64,000 nt of DNA, from assembly GCF_001278805.1 (NCBI RefSeq), contig NZ_CP012602.1, positions 971,001 to 1,035,000 of the forward strand, in the 5' to 3' direction. This stretch comes from Bacillus sp. FJAT-18017 (GTDB lineage: Bacteria; Bacillota; Bacilli; Bacillales; Cytobacillaceae). The translations under genes and the position numbers were made by a program. Of this stretch, positions 1 through 8,302 are shown in pieces (position 1 is the stretch's first letter; every line of letters starts with the position of its first letter). The notes below the pieces were generated by a model, which was given only the letters and a program-made list of their open reading frames with translations, did not search any database and was not told the origin of the DNA.

Positions 1-396
1 GTGTTAAAAAATGGTGTGTATCTCGCCCAAGGCAAAGCGGATGCAACCGGCAAATTCTCGGTTCGCATCCCTAAACAGCGGTATGGAACGAAAATCTCCG
101 TGCAGGCAATTGACCGGGCCGGAAATGCCGGCAGCGCTTCTGTTAAAACCGTACTCTATGTGCCAGGCCTTGATCCAGTCAGCACGCTTTCTACCTACGT
201 GACTGGAAAATCATTTTCAAAAAGCAAGATAAAGGTCTACTCTAATGGAGTGCTAATTAAGACTGGATACGCAGACTCCTCTGGAAACTATAAGATTACC
301 ATTTCGAGGCAGGCCGCAGGAAAAATAATCAAGGTAGTCGAGACAACCGTCAGCGGCAGGAACTTTACAAGCTTGCCGGTCACGGTGTCAAAATAA
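1..396 (+). CDS. Secreted Ig-repeat protein, C-terminal part (5' end outside window)
   Basis: The reading frame is open from base 1 and continues upstream; the first GTG is an internal Val codon, judging from the paralogue at 867-3215 (both read VL.NG.YLAQGKAD). It holds about one and a half bacterial Ig-like (Big_6-type) modules, with a GKFSVRIPKQ strand and a DRAGN turn, which usually form stalks on secreted or surface proteins. It is near-identical to the second-last region of the downstream gene but stops there: the last module of the paralogue is missing and only a frame-shifted remnant lies after the stop. Family assignment is good; ligand and function are unknown. Confidence 0.8.
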   Translation: MLKNGVYLAQGKADATGKFSVRIPKQRYGTKISVQAIDRAGNAGSASVKTVLYVPGLDPVSTLSTYVTGKSFSKSKIKVYSNGVLIKTGYADSSGNYKITISRQAAGKIIKVVETTVSGRNFTSLPVTVSK

Positions 397-431
397 AATT
401 ACCATTTCATAGAAAAATCAGCAAAATCTAA

Positions 432-494
432 ACAGTCTATGCGGTCGATTCATCGACATACAAAAGCAAGCATGTTTCTGTAAAAGTCAATAAT
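432..494 (+). pseudogene. Fossil of the last Ig-module codons of the upstream gene
   Basis: Out of frame with the preceding gene, these bases read TVYAVDSSTYKSKHVSVKVN, matching the end of the paralogue (TVYAVDASKNKSKPATVKV). The 3' end of a once longer gene therefore survives after a deletion or frameshift removed the module that joined it. Confidence 0.75.
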
Positions 495-500
495 ATGCAA

Positions 501-550
501 AAGGCACCCTTCGGAGAGAGTTCGTTAACTCTTACTGAAGGTTGCCTTCT
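501..550 (+). terminator. Hairpin terminator after the first Ig-repeat gene
   Basis: Arms AAGGCACCCTTC (501-512) and GAAGGTTGCCTT (537-548) enclose a smaller AGAGTT/AACTCT stem. The T tract is weak. The same hairpin follows the paralogue at 3226-3270, so gene and terminator were duplicated together. Confidence 0.65.
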
Positions 551-554
551 TAAA

Positions 555-850
555 GGGGATAAGAATGGGATTGGACGTGCAGCTTTTTGATCGAGATGGT
601 AACTAATTACGTAAGGTTGAAATTAGCCTCAACCGCATAAGTTGGATATGGTATTTTTCAAGAAGGCGAAGTGGCAAAACCAGTGCCAAATAAAAAGTTC
701 CATACCCTTCGCTATATCAAAAAAACAATCCGGAAAGCTCCTCTAAAATGGAAATATATACTATTCCCAATCTACGTTTTACACTCTATTTTTTTCCTTC
801 CTCATCGATTACTATAAAAATAGTAAAAACAGTAAAAAATTATCAAACAA
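555..850. other. Intergenic region between tandem Ig-repeat genes
   Basis: About 300 bp with no credible gene. A small hairpin TGGCA/TGCCA lies near 671-687, and the last 100 bases are A+T rich. It probably carries the promoter of the 867 gene, but no clear -35/-10 pair was chosen. Confidence 0.4.
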
Positions 851-866
851 GGGGAGTTTTCACATC

Positions 867-3215
867 GTGATGAAAAAGGGTTGGGTATGGCTGTTTGTCC
901 TCGTTTTGTGTTTGGCTGGTGTCGCACCAGCGAAAGCGGATAATGATACAACACCGCTTATTCTGAAAAGCACTTCAATCAGCGCGACAGAATTACACTT
1001 TGGAGAGAGAATTAACATTCGATTTGTAGTCGAAGAAGATTATGAGTCGGGGCCATTTGAGGATGCTGATATTAATCTAAGGCATAGTTCTGGGAAGGAA
1101 TTTCCTAGCATGATGCGCTATATCGGTAATAACACATATGAGTTTTCAGCGCTGGCAGACCATTTTATTTACGGGGACTGGCATGTTGAAGATATCAGGC
1201 TGTATGACAATGCCATGAACAGCAGGACCTATGACACCAGTTCACCTCTGATATCTAAATTGAAATTTCGGATGCTGGACGGGGAAACAACGATTGATAC
1301 GACTCCTCCAGTCCTTACATCTCTAAACCTTAGCAAAACGACTGTGGTTCCAGGTGACAAGGTAATTGTAACAATCGGATATAAGGATGCCAGCGGGCTT
1401 TCCCATGGTTCCCTAAGCCTGCGCCATATCCAGACCGATGACTACCCATTATTCTCGGATATCCGCTACAATAGCACGACTGGCAAGTACCAGGCCGAAA
1501 TCACGATTCCGAAGTATGTACGAAACGGTACGTACGATGTCGGGTATGTTTCTCTTACGGATAAAAAAGAGAACGAAAAAAGTTATTGGGCCATCCGTGA
1601 TGCGTTGCTTGCCAATACCAAGCTGACAATTTCAGGAGCCAGTTCTGACTATACTGCACCCGTTTTCCAAGAAGTGACCCTAAGCAAAACCCAGCTTTAT
1701 CCCGGCGACACGATTGACGTTGTGGTAAAGGGATATGACAGCGGATCGGGTATTAAAGAAGCAGAGATCTCTTTCAGGCAGAAAGGTTCCGAGAACACGT
1801 TCAATTATTTCTGGGACACTCTTTCAGAAGGAAGCTCAAATAAGGAATGGAAGGGGACACTGCAAGTTCCTGCCCATGTCCAAGAGGGCATATATGAAAT
1901 CAAACAAATCTATTTGGCCGACCAAGTCGGGAATAACAAGTTTGTCCTGGATAATGAAACCCTTCCAACTGTAAAAGTACTTCCGTTTTACACGGGTGTT
2001 GCATCAGGCTCGATTTTAAAAGGAGCTTCTTTTGATCCGAAAGCAGGAGTCAGAGCCTTTTCAAATGCGGAAGGTGACCGGACTGAGGATATAGTAATGA
2101 AGGGTTCGGTTGATTCCGCAACCAATGGTCTCTATTTGCTTTCCTACTCTGTTAAAAGTAATCAATTTCCAAGTTCCAATGGGTCCGGTACCCATTATTA
2201 CAACTCTTACAGATGGATGACCGTAAACGACCAGCAGGCGTTGGACCCGGTTTATTTTAATGAAAATGTGAAAATAGGAATCCCGACCAATAACCCAGTC
2301 AGCCTGTCGGACGGAAGCACGGTGAAAACTATTTCAACATCGACAACCGTGACAAAGGATGGCTCATATCAAATCAGCACAGGCACAACACAAACATCGA
2401 GCGCCAATCGTCTCATGTCCTTGACCCAAACAAATACGCTGTCTCAAACTGCAACCAAGAAAACACTGAAGTTCGTAATCGACCGGGTAAAACCGGCAAC
2501 ACCAGTCCTGAATACAGTCTACAGCCAATCGGTAGCGGTAACCGGTAAAGCGGAAGCCTATTCGACTGTGAAAGTTTTGAGTAATGGAAAGTATCTCGCC
2601 CAAGGCAAAGCGGACTCAGCCGGCAAGTTCTCAGTTCGCATCCCTAAACAGCGGTACGGAACGAAAATCTCTGTCCAGGCAACCGACCGGGCCGGAAATA
2701 TCGGCAGTGCTTCTGTTAAAACAGTGCTGTATGTGCCAGGTCTGGATCCTGTCAGCAATCTTTCAACCTACGTTACCGGAAAATCTTTTGCAAAAAGCAA
2801 GTTAAAAGTATACTCCAATGGGGTGCTTATCAAGACTGGCTATGCAGATTCCTACGGAAATTACAAAATTTTTATCGCAAAGCAGGCTGCGGGCAAAGAA
2901 ATAAAAGTAATCGAGACTTCAGTCAGCGGCAAGAACTTCACTAGCCTTCCAGTGAAGGTGTCCGATAAAATCGCACCAGCCGCTCCAGTCGTCAATAAGG
3001 TTACCACATCGAGTGTCTATATAACCGGAACCGCGGAAAAGAGTGCCACGATTTTGGTCAATGTCGGAACAAACCAAATTGCTTCTGGAAAAGCAACAAC
3101 AACAGGAACATTCAAAATCGCCATTCCAAAGCAAAAACTTGGGACAATCCTGACAGTCTATGCCGTCGACGCATCGAAAAACAAAAGCAAGCCAGCTACT
3201 GTAAAAGTACAATAA
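867..3215 (+). CDS. Secreted multi-domain Ig-like repeat protein
   Basis: A 782-residue protein with a signal peptide (basic MMKKG, hydrophobic core, likely cut near APAKA-D). Three repeats of about 115-120 residues follow (each starting T.P....., with LSKT..PGD-type strands), then a linker, then three Big_6-like modules from about residue 545 to the end, with VTGKAEA, GKADSAGKFS and DRAGN signatures. No sortase motif or transmembrane anchor is visible, so it is probably released or held non-covalently in the wall. The ribosome binding site GGGGAG (851-856) fits either GTG 867 or ATG 870. It is a tandem paralogue of the gene at 1-396. An adhesive or structural role is inferred from the fold only. 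Confidence 0.8.
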   Translation: MMKKGWVWLFVLVLCLAGVAPAKADNDTTPLILKSTSISATELHFGERINIRFVVEEDYESGPFEDADINLRHSSGKEFPSMMRYIGNNTYEFSALADHFIYGDWHVEDIRLYDNAMNSRTYDTSSPLISKLKFRMLDGETTIDTTPPVLTSLNLSKTTVVPGDKVIVTIGYKDASGLSHGSLSLRHIQTDDYPLFSDIRYNSTTGKYQAEITIPKYVRNGTYDVGYVSLTDKKENEKSYWAIRDALLANTKLTISGASSDYTAPVFQEVTLSKTQLYPGDTIDVVVKGYDSGSGIKEAEISFRQKGSENTFNYFWDTLSEGSSNKEWKGTLQVPAHVQEGIYEIKQIYLADQVGNNKFVLDNETLPTVKVLPFYTGVASGSILKGASFDPKAGVRAFSNAEGDRTEDIVMKGSVDSATNGLYLLSYSVKSNQFPSSNGSGTHYYNSYRWMTVNDQQALDPVYFNENVKIGIPTNNPVSLSDGSTVKTISTSTTVTKDGSYQISTGTTQTSSANRLMSLTQTNTLSQTATKKTLKFVIDRVKPATPVLNTVYSQSVAVTGKAEAYSTVKVLSNGKYLAQGKADSAGKFSVRIPKQRYGTKISVQATDRAGNIGSASVKTVLYVPGLDPVSNLSTYVTGKSFAKSKLKVYSNGVLIKTGYADSYGNYKIFIAKQAAGKEIKVIETSVSGKNFTSLPVKVSDKIAPAAPVVNKVTTSSVYITGTAEKSATILVNVGTNQIASGKATTTGTFKIAIPKQKLGTILTVYAVDASKNKSKPATVKVQ

Positions 3216-3225
3216 TAATCAAAAG

Positions 3226-3270
3226 GCACCCTTCGGAGAGAGCTCGTAGCTCTTGCTGGAGGGTGTTTTT
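3226..3270 (+). terminator. Terminator of the 867-3215 gene
   Basis: The hairpin CACCCTTC ... GGAGGGTG is followed by TTTTT (3266-3270). It is homologous to the hairpin at 501-548. Confidence 0.8.
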
Positions 3271-3290
3271 CCTAAAGGGAATCGAAGGTA

Positions 3291-3625
3291 GTTATACGCT
3301 AATAGCCTTGCTTATTTTCCTTACTAGTAATTTCCGTGCACACATAGCCATATAGCCTATGCTTCCGGTAGCTATTTATCACTAATTTTTTCATAAAGAG
3401 GTAGTAGGAGTCTGACCCGGGCTATACAAAATAGTCATGCTCATGTACCGAGCTAGTTATTTTTCGACGTACGCATGGTCATATAGCTATTCCTCCGATA
3501 GCCCTTAATCACTAATTTTTCACTGAGAATGTAGTACGGGTCTGACCCGGGCTATACGCTAAATAGTCATGCTTATGTACCGGACTAGTAACCTTTCCGC
3601 GCACGTATAGTCACATAAGTATGCC
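3291..3625. repeat. 130-bp direct repeat, about 2.6 diverged copies
   Basis: Copies begin at 3291, 3421 and 3551, each with TATAC...ATAG; the period is exactly 130. Shared landmarks are GTCTGACCCGGGCTATAC at the junctions, TATCACTAATTTTT-like blocks and CATATAG. No open frame runs through the copies. The function is unknown. Confidence 0.75.
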
Positions 3626-3788
3626 TTGTCCAGTATATCTCTTGTAAAGGATAAATTTATCGATGCATGGTATTTTTAAGCGCATGTTTTGCGACCTTTC
3701 AGTTTGATTTTTAAAAGAGTAAAGTACCTTTTGTCCTTGGAGAAATAGGATTTAGGGGGAGATTGTTATCGTTACTAAAAAGAACTTA

Positions 3789-4223
3789 TTGATTTTAATA
3801 GCAATTTTAATGCTGACTAATATCGCTACTCTTTCATATTTTTTGGAAAAAGAACCTAAGCATTATTCTTATGTATATATGAGCGGAAAAGGTCCGAATT
3901 GGAGGGTAGATGACTATGTAATTTCCTTTCTGCCTGGCAACCACTTTAGCTTCGGAGGAGGGACCCTATCCTATATTGGGTCAGAAGATACCCCTATTGG
4001 AAAAACAAAGGTGAGATTTGAGGTATACGACCACGACGATACTAATTTCGCTGGCGGAATAAATGAAAGCGAGGAAGAAGCCACTAGTATGCACATGGGT
4101 GGGGGAGAAGGACCCGAAACGAACCCGCCTTCTATTAGAGAGATAGAAAAATGGTATGTACTTATAAGATGGGCAGGTAAGGAAGAAAAGATTGAATTAA
4201 ACATAGGTCCTTCGTTAAAATAA
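3789..4223 (+). CDS. Hypothetical membrane-anchored protein
   Basis: 144 codons from TTG 3789, starting with one hydrophobic helix (about residues 1-18) followed by a hydrophilic, probably extracytoplasmic domain rich in Gly, Glu and His. I do not recognise the family. The start is uncertain. The strong site AGGGGGA (3754-3760) lies about 29 bases before TTG 3789, and the in-frame codons next to it (ATT 3762, GTT 3765/3771) are not normal starts. A TTG at 3764 is out of frame by one base near an A run. The gene may use a rare start or carry a small frameshift. Confidence 0.55.
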   Translation: MILIAILMLTNIATLSYFLEKEPKHYSYVYMSGKGPNWRVDDYVISFLPGNHFSFGGGTLSYIGSEDTPIGKTKVRFEVYDHDDTNFAGGINESEEEATSMHMGGGEGPETNPPSIREIEKWYVLIRWAGKEEKIELNIGPSLK

Positions 4224-4404
4224 GAACGGTTGCTAAGAGCGGGAACGATTCTGGTCCGCCGAAATCCTTGGCAAACAAGAACGGTTCCAAGGTTACCGAG
4301 AATTGATGCGAGGCGTAATCCTTTAGGAATAGACGCATTTATGTGTAAGGCATTTTTCCAACATTATATGGACAGGTAGGACAAGTTTGTGAACTATTTG
4401 AGCA

Positions 4405-4584
4405 TCAAGAGTTATTTCTCCATAGCCTTCCTACATCAAGCGGGGTAATTACTTGCCCATTAATTTTTTTATGAATTAAGGGTTTACTAAAAGGGTCATA
4501 AGTTCTATTTTCCTCATCAACAAATCGGGACCGAACACGGATATCCACACCAAGAATGCTTTCAACCTTACTTTGATAATTCAT
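4405..4584 (-). CDS. Small hypothetical protein
   Basis: A 59-residue protein without signal or membrane segment. The ribosome binding site GAAGGTGA sits six bases before ATG 4584; an ATG two codons earlier (4590) touches the site and is less likely. It is charged, with an RVRSRFVDEENRTYDPF stretch and a VITPLDVGRLW end. It stands alone between intergenic repeats and convergent to the 3789 gene. No family was recognised; the start site is the main evidence that it is real. Confidence 0.5.
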   Translation of the reverse strand: MNYQSKVESILGVDIRVRSRFVDEENRTYDPFSKPLIHKKINGQVITPLDVGRLWRNNS

Positions 4585-4873
4585 TGTCATTCACCTTCAA
4601 TTTTGAGTAGTTCTTTTTAGTATCTATTCTTGTAGAAAAACAATGCGTTTTTGTAAAATTTTTACGGTGGACATATTTAAATTCCCCTTCGTGTACCGGG
4701 TACTGGGATTAATGGAATATACAGATTAAACAGGTTTGGTCCAGTAGCATTACAAATATACAGTGGAATGCTTTTTTATATTGGTTTCCTCTCGGATTCC
4801 GAGAAAATTATCAAGTCAACGCGGAGCCAAACCCCTGTAAGTACGCATAAAACCTATAAAGCGCTGCAAAAAA

Positions 4874-4957
4874 CTTAAACAGTGTTACATAAACCTTAAA
4901 CAGTGTTACGTAAAACTTAGAATGTGGTCAATAAAACTAAAAAAACTAAAAAAGCCC
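4874..4957. repeat. 21-bp tandem array
   Basis: Units start CTTAAAC or CTTA at 4874, 4895, 4916 and 4937, exactly 21 bases apart. The consensus when rotated is close to ATAAACnnTAAACAGTGTTAC, the same family as the array at 63113-63220. Confidence 0.75.
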
Positions 4958-5157
4958 GAAAAAACATGCGGCAAATACGAATCGTACTCCTAGTCCCAGT
5001 GGAATACGTCAAATTTCCATTGCTATTATAAGGTAAGGCTTAATTAGAATGGTGGTAAGTAGTAATAATTATGGAAGAAGTTACTTCTAGTTGGCTTTCG
5101 CTGAAGGACTTAGCCTTCAGGGTTCTGCTTGTTCTTTTAATAGAACAATTTTCTGCT

Positions 5158-5226
5158 TTATCGGACTAATAAAATTTTTATCGCTCCAATTAGAAATTTA
5201 TCGGTCTAGGAAAAGTTTTATAGGTC
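5158..5226. repeat. 20-bp tandem array (TTTATCGG units)
   Basis: ATCG or ATAGG landmarks fall at 5160, 5180, 5200 and 5220. Read on the minus strand the units are CCGATAAATTT..., the same family as the array at 23629-23725. Confidence 0.7.
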
Positions 5227-5291
5227 AAACCAGACCCTGTGCCGCGGCCAACTCTTAAAAGCACCACCAGCAGTGTAGAGGCGCCTAGAAT

Positions 5292-5402
5292 TTACGTCTG
5301 AACGGGATTCAAAACTAAAAACGCCGTATTCTCGTTCAGCCTGTCAAACAGGTCGGAGTCTGGGCCGAATGCGTAAACTGGAACATCGACACCTGTATAC
5401 TG
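5292..5402 (-). pseudogene. Alkaline phosphatase C-terminal fossil
   Basis: 36 codons plus stop on the minus strand read YTGVDVPVYAFGPDSDLF then DRLNENTAF, the typical tail of bacterial PhoA-type alkaline phosphatases (H/YTG.DVP.YA.GP......G..DNT). An in-frame TAA lies directly upstream at 5403-5405, and no further homology was seen. This is a remnant of a deleted phosphatase gene, just before the DUF218 gene on the other strand. Confidence 0.7.
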
Positions 5403-5435
5403 TTATCCAAACCTAAATTAGAGCGGGGATGTCTT

Positions 5436-5996
5436 ATGAGTTATCCGTTTGATTGTATTACAGACTTCATTTTCGTAGAATCTGAACTTTCCCCAGCCGA
5501 TGTGATTTTGGTCCCCGGAGCGAACCATCCGCCACTAATGGAAAAAGCAGCAGCTTTGTATCATCAAGGATTAGCACCTTACATACTTCCATCGGGAGGG
5601 TATAAACAGCACGTGGGTACTACTGAATGGGAGTACTTAAGAAATTTAGCCATTGAAAATGGAGTGCCTGAGGAAGCAATTTTAAAGGAAGACAAAGCAC
5701 AACACACATTGGAAAATGCCCGTTTTTCATTGGATGTCCTTAATAGAGAGGGAATTCCTTACCATAAAGATATAATCGTTTGTAAAGCAGGTCATTCACG
5801 GAGAGCGTTATTGTGTTATCAGCACGAGTTCCCAAAAGAAACAGAGTTTCTTGTCTCTCCCGTTATAGATAGGTATGGAATTACTAAAGAAAATTGGTTT
5901 TTATCTGAAGTAGGAATAAGCAGAACCATGACTGAAGTGGCGAAGATAGGCAAATACTTCGGTAGCTTAATTCCGGACTGGGTAAATACTAAATAA
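5436..5996 (+). CDS. DUF218 / YdcF-ElyC family protein
   Basis: 186 residues. The start of the domain reads DVILVPGANHPPLMEKAAALYHQGLAPYILPSGG-like sequence in pieces (PGANHPPLMEKAA, LPSGG), followed by E...EEAILKEDKAQHTLENA and the VCKAGHSRRAL strand. These are the usual conserved blocks of the DUF218 fold (YdcF, SanA, ElyC), which is linked to envelope functions in other bacteria. Unlike SanA or ElyC it has no membrane helix, so it should be cytosolic. The ATG start is preceded by GCGGGGA. Its substrate is unknown. Confidence 0.8.
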   Translation: MSYPFDCITDFIFVESELSPADVILVPGANHPPLMEKAAALYHQGLAPYILPSGGYKQHVGTTEWEYLRNLAIENGVPEEAILKEDKAQHTLENARFSLDVLNREGIPYHKDIIVCKAGHSRRALLCYQHEFPKETEFLVSPVIDRYGITKENWFLSEVGISRTMTEVAKIGKYFGSLIPDWVNTK

Positions 5997-6035
5997 ATTT
6001 GTTACGTATATAAATGTCTAGGGCGGTGAGCCAGG

Positions 6036-6548
6036 GTGCATGAAGATCGAAAAAAAATGAACGAGCAACAAAAGGCTAGATTGGCCATGTTATTACAAAA
6101 ACAAAAACAGAAAATAGAAGAACAAGAACGAATGCGTTCGGAAGCAGAGGTTTTAAATTGTTTTGATAGAAGAGAAGATGTCTTTATTTTAACTAAAGAA
6201 GATGGAGATCTAATTATGGATGAGTTTGTTAAAGTCTTTCCTATAGCTGAATGGGGCAGAGTAGATTGGGATAGGGTTCAAAATAAGGTGAGAATAGAAG
6301 ATTGGACTATGGAGTCAATTCAGGATGTATTAAGATTATTAAGATCCCAAGGTTTTGATCTTAATCAGACAGCATATTTAATGGGCTCAACCGGAAGTTT
6401 ACCGAATGTCAAATCTAGTGTTCAAAGAATCCTTACAAATCTAGATGAACTTACATGGATTGGCTGGGATCAAATTATTTATTGTCCAAATTCAAAGTAT
6501 GTTATTGAAAGCTTTCATGATGGTGACTTAACAATAGGTTGGTATTGA
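6036..6548 (+). CDS. Immunity-protein-like hypothetical, possibly shortened by a stop codon
   Basis: 170 residues from GTG 6036 with GGGCGGTGAG upstream. Residues 1-40 form a charged coiled coil (KARLAMLLQKQKQKIEEQE). The rest has a layout like CDI-toxin immunity proteins: an acidic F..VFP segment, a S.P.VKSSV..IL..LDEL turn, and a final VIESFHDGDLTIGW strand. The family resemblance is my judgement. After the TGA the same frame stays open for 30 further codons (6549-6641) with protein-like composition, so this could be a gene cut by a nonsense mutation. Confidence 0.6.
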   Translation: MHEDRKKMNEQQKARLAMLLQKQKQKIEEQERMRSEAEVLNCFDRREDVFILTKEDGDLIMDEFVKVFPIAEWGRVDWDRVQNKVRIEDWTMESIQDVLRLLRSQGFDLNQTAYLMGSTGSLPNVKSSVQRILTNLDELTWIGWDQIIYCPNSKYVIESFHDGDLTIGWY

Positions 6549-6641
6549 TTAATTGAGCATGAACATATTGCATTTGCGAATAGTATAAAAGCTAAATTTG
6601 ATTTTGATTTGTATGCAAATCCGTATAATTCAGATGACTAA
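6549..6641 (+). pseudogene. In-frame continuation of the 6036 gene beyond its TGA
   Basis: Directly after TGA 6546-6548 the frame reads LIEHEHIAFANSIKAKFDFD and on to YANPYNSDD before TAA 6639-6641. It has no start codon or ribosome binding site of its own. It is most simply the lost C-terminus of the preceding protein. Confidence 0.5.
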
Positions 6642-6668
6642 ACATCATCAATATCTGGAGGAATTAGA

Positions 6669-6923
6669 TTGGAGAATGGAGGATTTGTTTGGGCTCTATT
6701 TGTAGCAACTAGTTCTGGAAGGTTTCCAAATTTTTATCCTGTAGGAATTTATTCTTCTGAGTACAAGGCTAAGGAAGAGCTGGAACGTTTGCCAAAGGAC
6801 AACAATTATCAGCTTTTAAAATTACCGATGGATCATTTTTTCGGGTACTACAATAAAAAAGGTCAGTTAGTTGGTATGGATAACATTCAACACTGGCACT
6901 ATCATTACCAGGATGATAATTAA
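6669..6923 (+). CDS. Small hypothetical protein (DUF7336-like)
   Basis: 84 residues from TTG 6669, with GGAGG at 6657-6661 setting the start. A hydrophobic N-terminal strand (VWALFVATSSG) is followed by a VGIYSSEYKAKEELERL helix, a pattern seen in small proteins that report 'time course/step' type DUF7336 folds; the assignment is tentative. There is no signal peptide or helix long enough for the membrane. It lies 120 bases after the immunity-like gene and may share its transcript. Confidence 0.6.
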   Translation: MENGGFVWALFVATSSGRFPNFYPVGIYSSEYKAKEELERLPKDNNYQLLKLPMDHFFGYYNKKGQLVGMDNIQHWHYHYQDDN

Positions 6924-6978
6924 ATATTCCTATTTGAAGGAACGGTGTACCATTCCTTTGTAGATAAGGAGAGTGAGT

Positions 6979-7710
6979 ATGAAAGAATCAAAACCCAAGA
7001 TACTTATTGTTGGAACGTTTCATATGGGCAGTACACCTGACCTGATACAAACTGGTTTAGATAATATCTTATCCCCGCAACGGCAAGCTGAAATAGCAGA
7101 AGTGATTGTGAATTTGAAAAGATTCGAGCCAAATAAAATTGCGGTCGAGGTTGAAAAAGAAAGACAAGCAGAGATCAACAAAAGCTACCAGGATTACTTA
7201 AATAACTCCTTTCAAGTAAAAGTGAATGAGTTGCACCAAATAGGTTTCCGGCTAAATGCAGAAATGAAAAACAGTGAAATTTTTGCCGTGGATTGGATGA
7301 GGGATGTAGGACAAAAAGGAATTGGAGAGGTGATGGAATGGGCTAAAGCCAATCAGCCGGAACTGTTTAAACGTATTACTGAAACGTACCTCCCTAATAT
7401 CGCACCCGACTTTAATAACCAATCAATTTCGGGCATATTAAAGATGTGTAATGATAGAACTCGATTAAACCTGGAACAAGAAATGTATATGAATGTTGCC
7501 CGTATAGGCGAGGGCTTGAACTACATGGGGATAGAGTGGCTAAGATGGTGGTATCAACGGAATTTAATCATATTCTCTAACATTACCAGACTAGCTAATA
7601 CTAATGACCGTATTCTCTTGCTCATCGGTAGTGCTCACGTCTATTTAATAACCCAATTCCTATCAGAAAGCGGCCTATTTGAAATTGAAGATCTAAACAA
7701 GTACATATAG
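6979..7710 (+). CDS. DUF5694 domain protein (TraB-like fold)
   Basis: 243 residues, starting at ATG 6979 behind AAGGAGA (6967-6973); an upstream GTG at 6973 overlaps that site. The N-terminus LIVGTFHMGS and the later PNKIAVEVE and GSAHVYLITQFL blocks are typical of DUF5694 proteins. They recall TraB/PrgY-type proteins, where His and Glu residues of GTFH and E.E are thought to be catalytic. It is cytosolic. Substrate and role are unknown. Confidence 0.75.
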   Translation: MKESKPKILIVGTFHMGSTPDLIQTGLDNILSPQRQAEIAEVIVNLKRFEPNKIAVEVEKERQAEINKSYQDYLNNSFQVKVNELHQIGFRLNAEMKNSEIFAVDWMRDVGQKGIGEVMEWAKANQPELFKRITETYLPNIAPDFNNQSISGILKMCNDRTRLNLEQEMYMNVARIGEGLNYMGIEWLRWWYQRNLIIFSNITRLANTNDRILLLIGSAHVYLITQFLSESGLFEIEDLNKYI

Positions 7711-7860
7711 TTACTATTGACCTCGGGGAAGATGGTTACATTTAGAAAATCAGGTGCTTTTTTTCGGGGGATTAAAACGTTTTTAAAAATTCTTATGGTA
7801 CAAATGTAGCTTTGTTCATCAAAGATAGTGATGTTATGCTGTTAAAAAGGGGGAAAATAA

Positions 7861-8154
7861 ATGATATTAGAAGCTGTTATGCTGCAAGTTAAGGAAGGTA
7901 TGGAAGCGGAATATGAAAAAGCGTTTTGTGAGGCTTCCAAAATTATTTCTTCGATGAAAGGGTACATATCTCACGATTTACAACGATGTATTGAAGAAGA
8001 GGGGAAATATTTACTTCTGGTTCAATGGGAATCATTAGAAGACCATACAGTTGGATTTAGACAATCAAATGAGTACCAAGAATGGAAAAAACAATTACAT
8101 CATTTTTATGACCCATTTCCGATAGTTGAACATTTTGAGAGGGTCGATATTTAA
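7861..8154 (+). CDS. Antibiotic biosynthesis monooxygenase (ABM) domain protein
   Basis: 97 residues with the dimeric alpha/beta-barrel ABM layout: MILEAVMLQVKEGMEAEYE strand/helix, ISSMKGYISHDLQ, YLLLVQWESLEDH, then a final helix ending HFYDPFPIVEHF. Members range from quinol monooxygenases to haem-degrading enzymes; the sequence alone does not decide which. AAAGGGGGAA lies before the ATG. It is a single-gene unit closed by the hairpin at 8176. Confidence 0.8.
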   Translation: MILEAVMLQVKEGMEAEYEKAFCEASKIISSMKGYISHDLQRCIEEEGKYLLLVQWESLEDHTVGFRQSNEYQEWKKQLHHFYDPFPIVEHFERVDI

Positions 8155-8175
8155 TTGTTGTTCCTGAATTAACAG

Positions 8176-8209
8176 CGGCATTGTCCAAGAAGGATTAATG
8201 CCGTTTTTG
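8176..8209 (+). terminator. Terminator of the ABM gene
   Basis: Stem CGGCATT (8176-8182) / AATGCCG (8197-8203), followed by TTTTT. Confidence 0.8.
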
Positions 8210-8302
8210 TTTAACTGGTCATGTTGAAGAAGGATTCCCCTGTTGGAAGGTTGAATAATAAATAAGGTATTTATTATTTTTGAAACTAATTTAGGAGATT
8301 AT

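Larger units (their letters stand above)
4591..5280. other. Gene-poor stretch with short repeat arrays
   Basis: There is no credible gene. It contains two short-period arrays (4874-4957 and 5158-5226) and a CTGAAGG/CCTTCAG hairpin near 5101-5120 that has no T tract. Confidence 0.5.

Noticed and set aside
671..720. Possible second riboswitch before the 867 gene (GGCAAAACC)
   Set aside because: Only one short block resembles the GEMM aptamer; the GACGCAAAGC and CTAAGG blocks are missing.
4874..4957. CRISPR array suspected from short regular repeats
   Set aside because: Units are contiguous, without spacers of unique sequence, and no cas genes are near. The same holds for the other 21-bp arrays.
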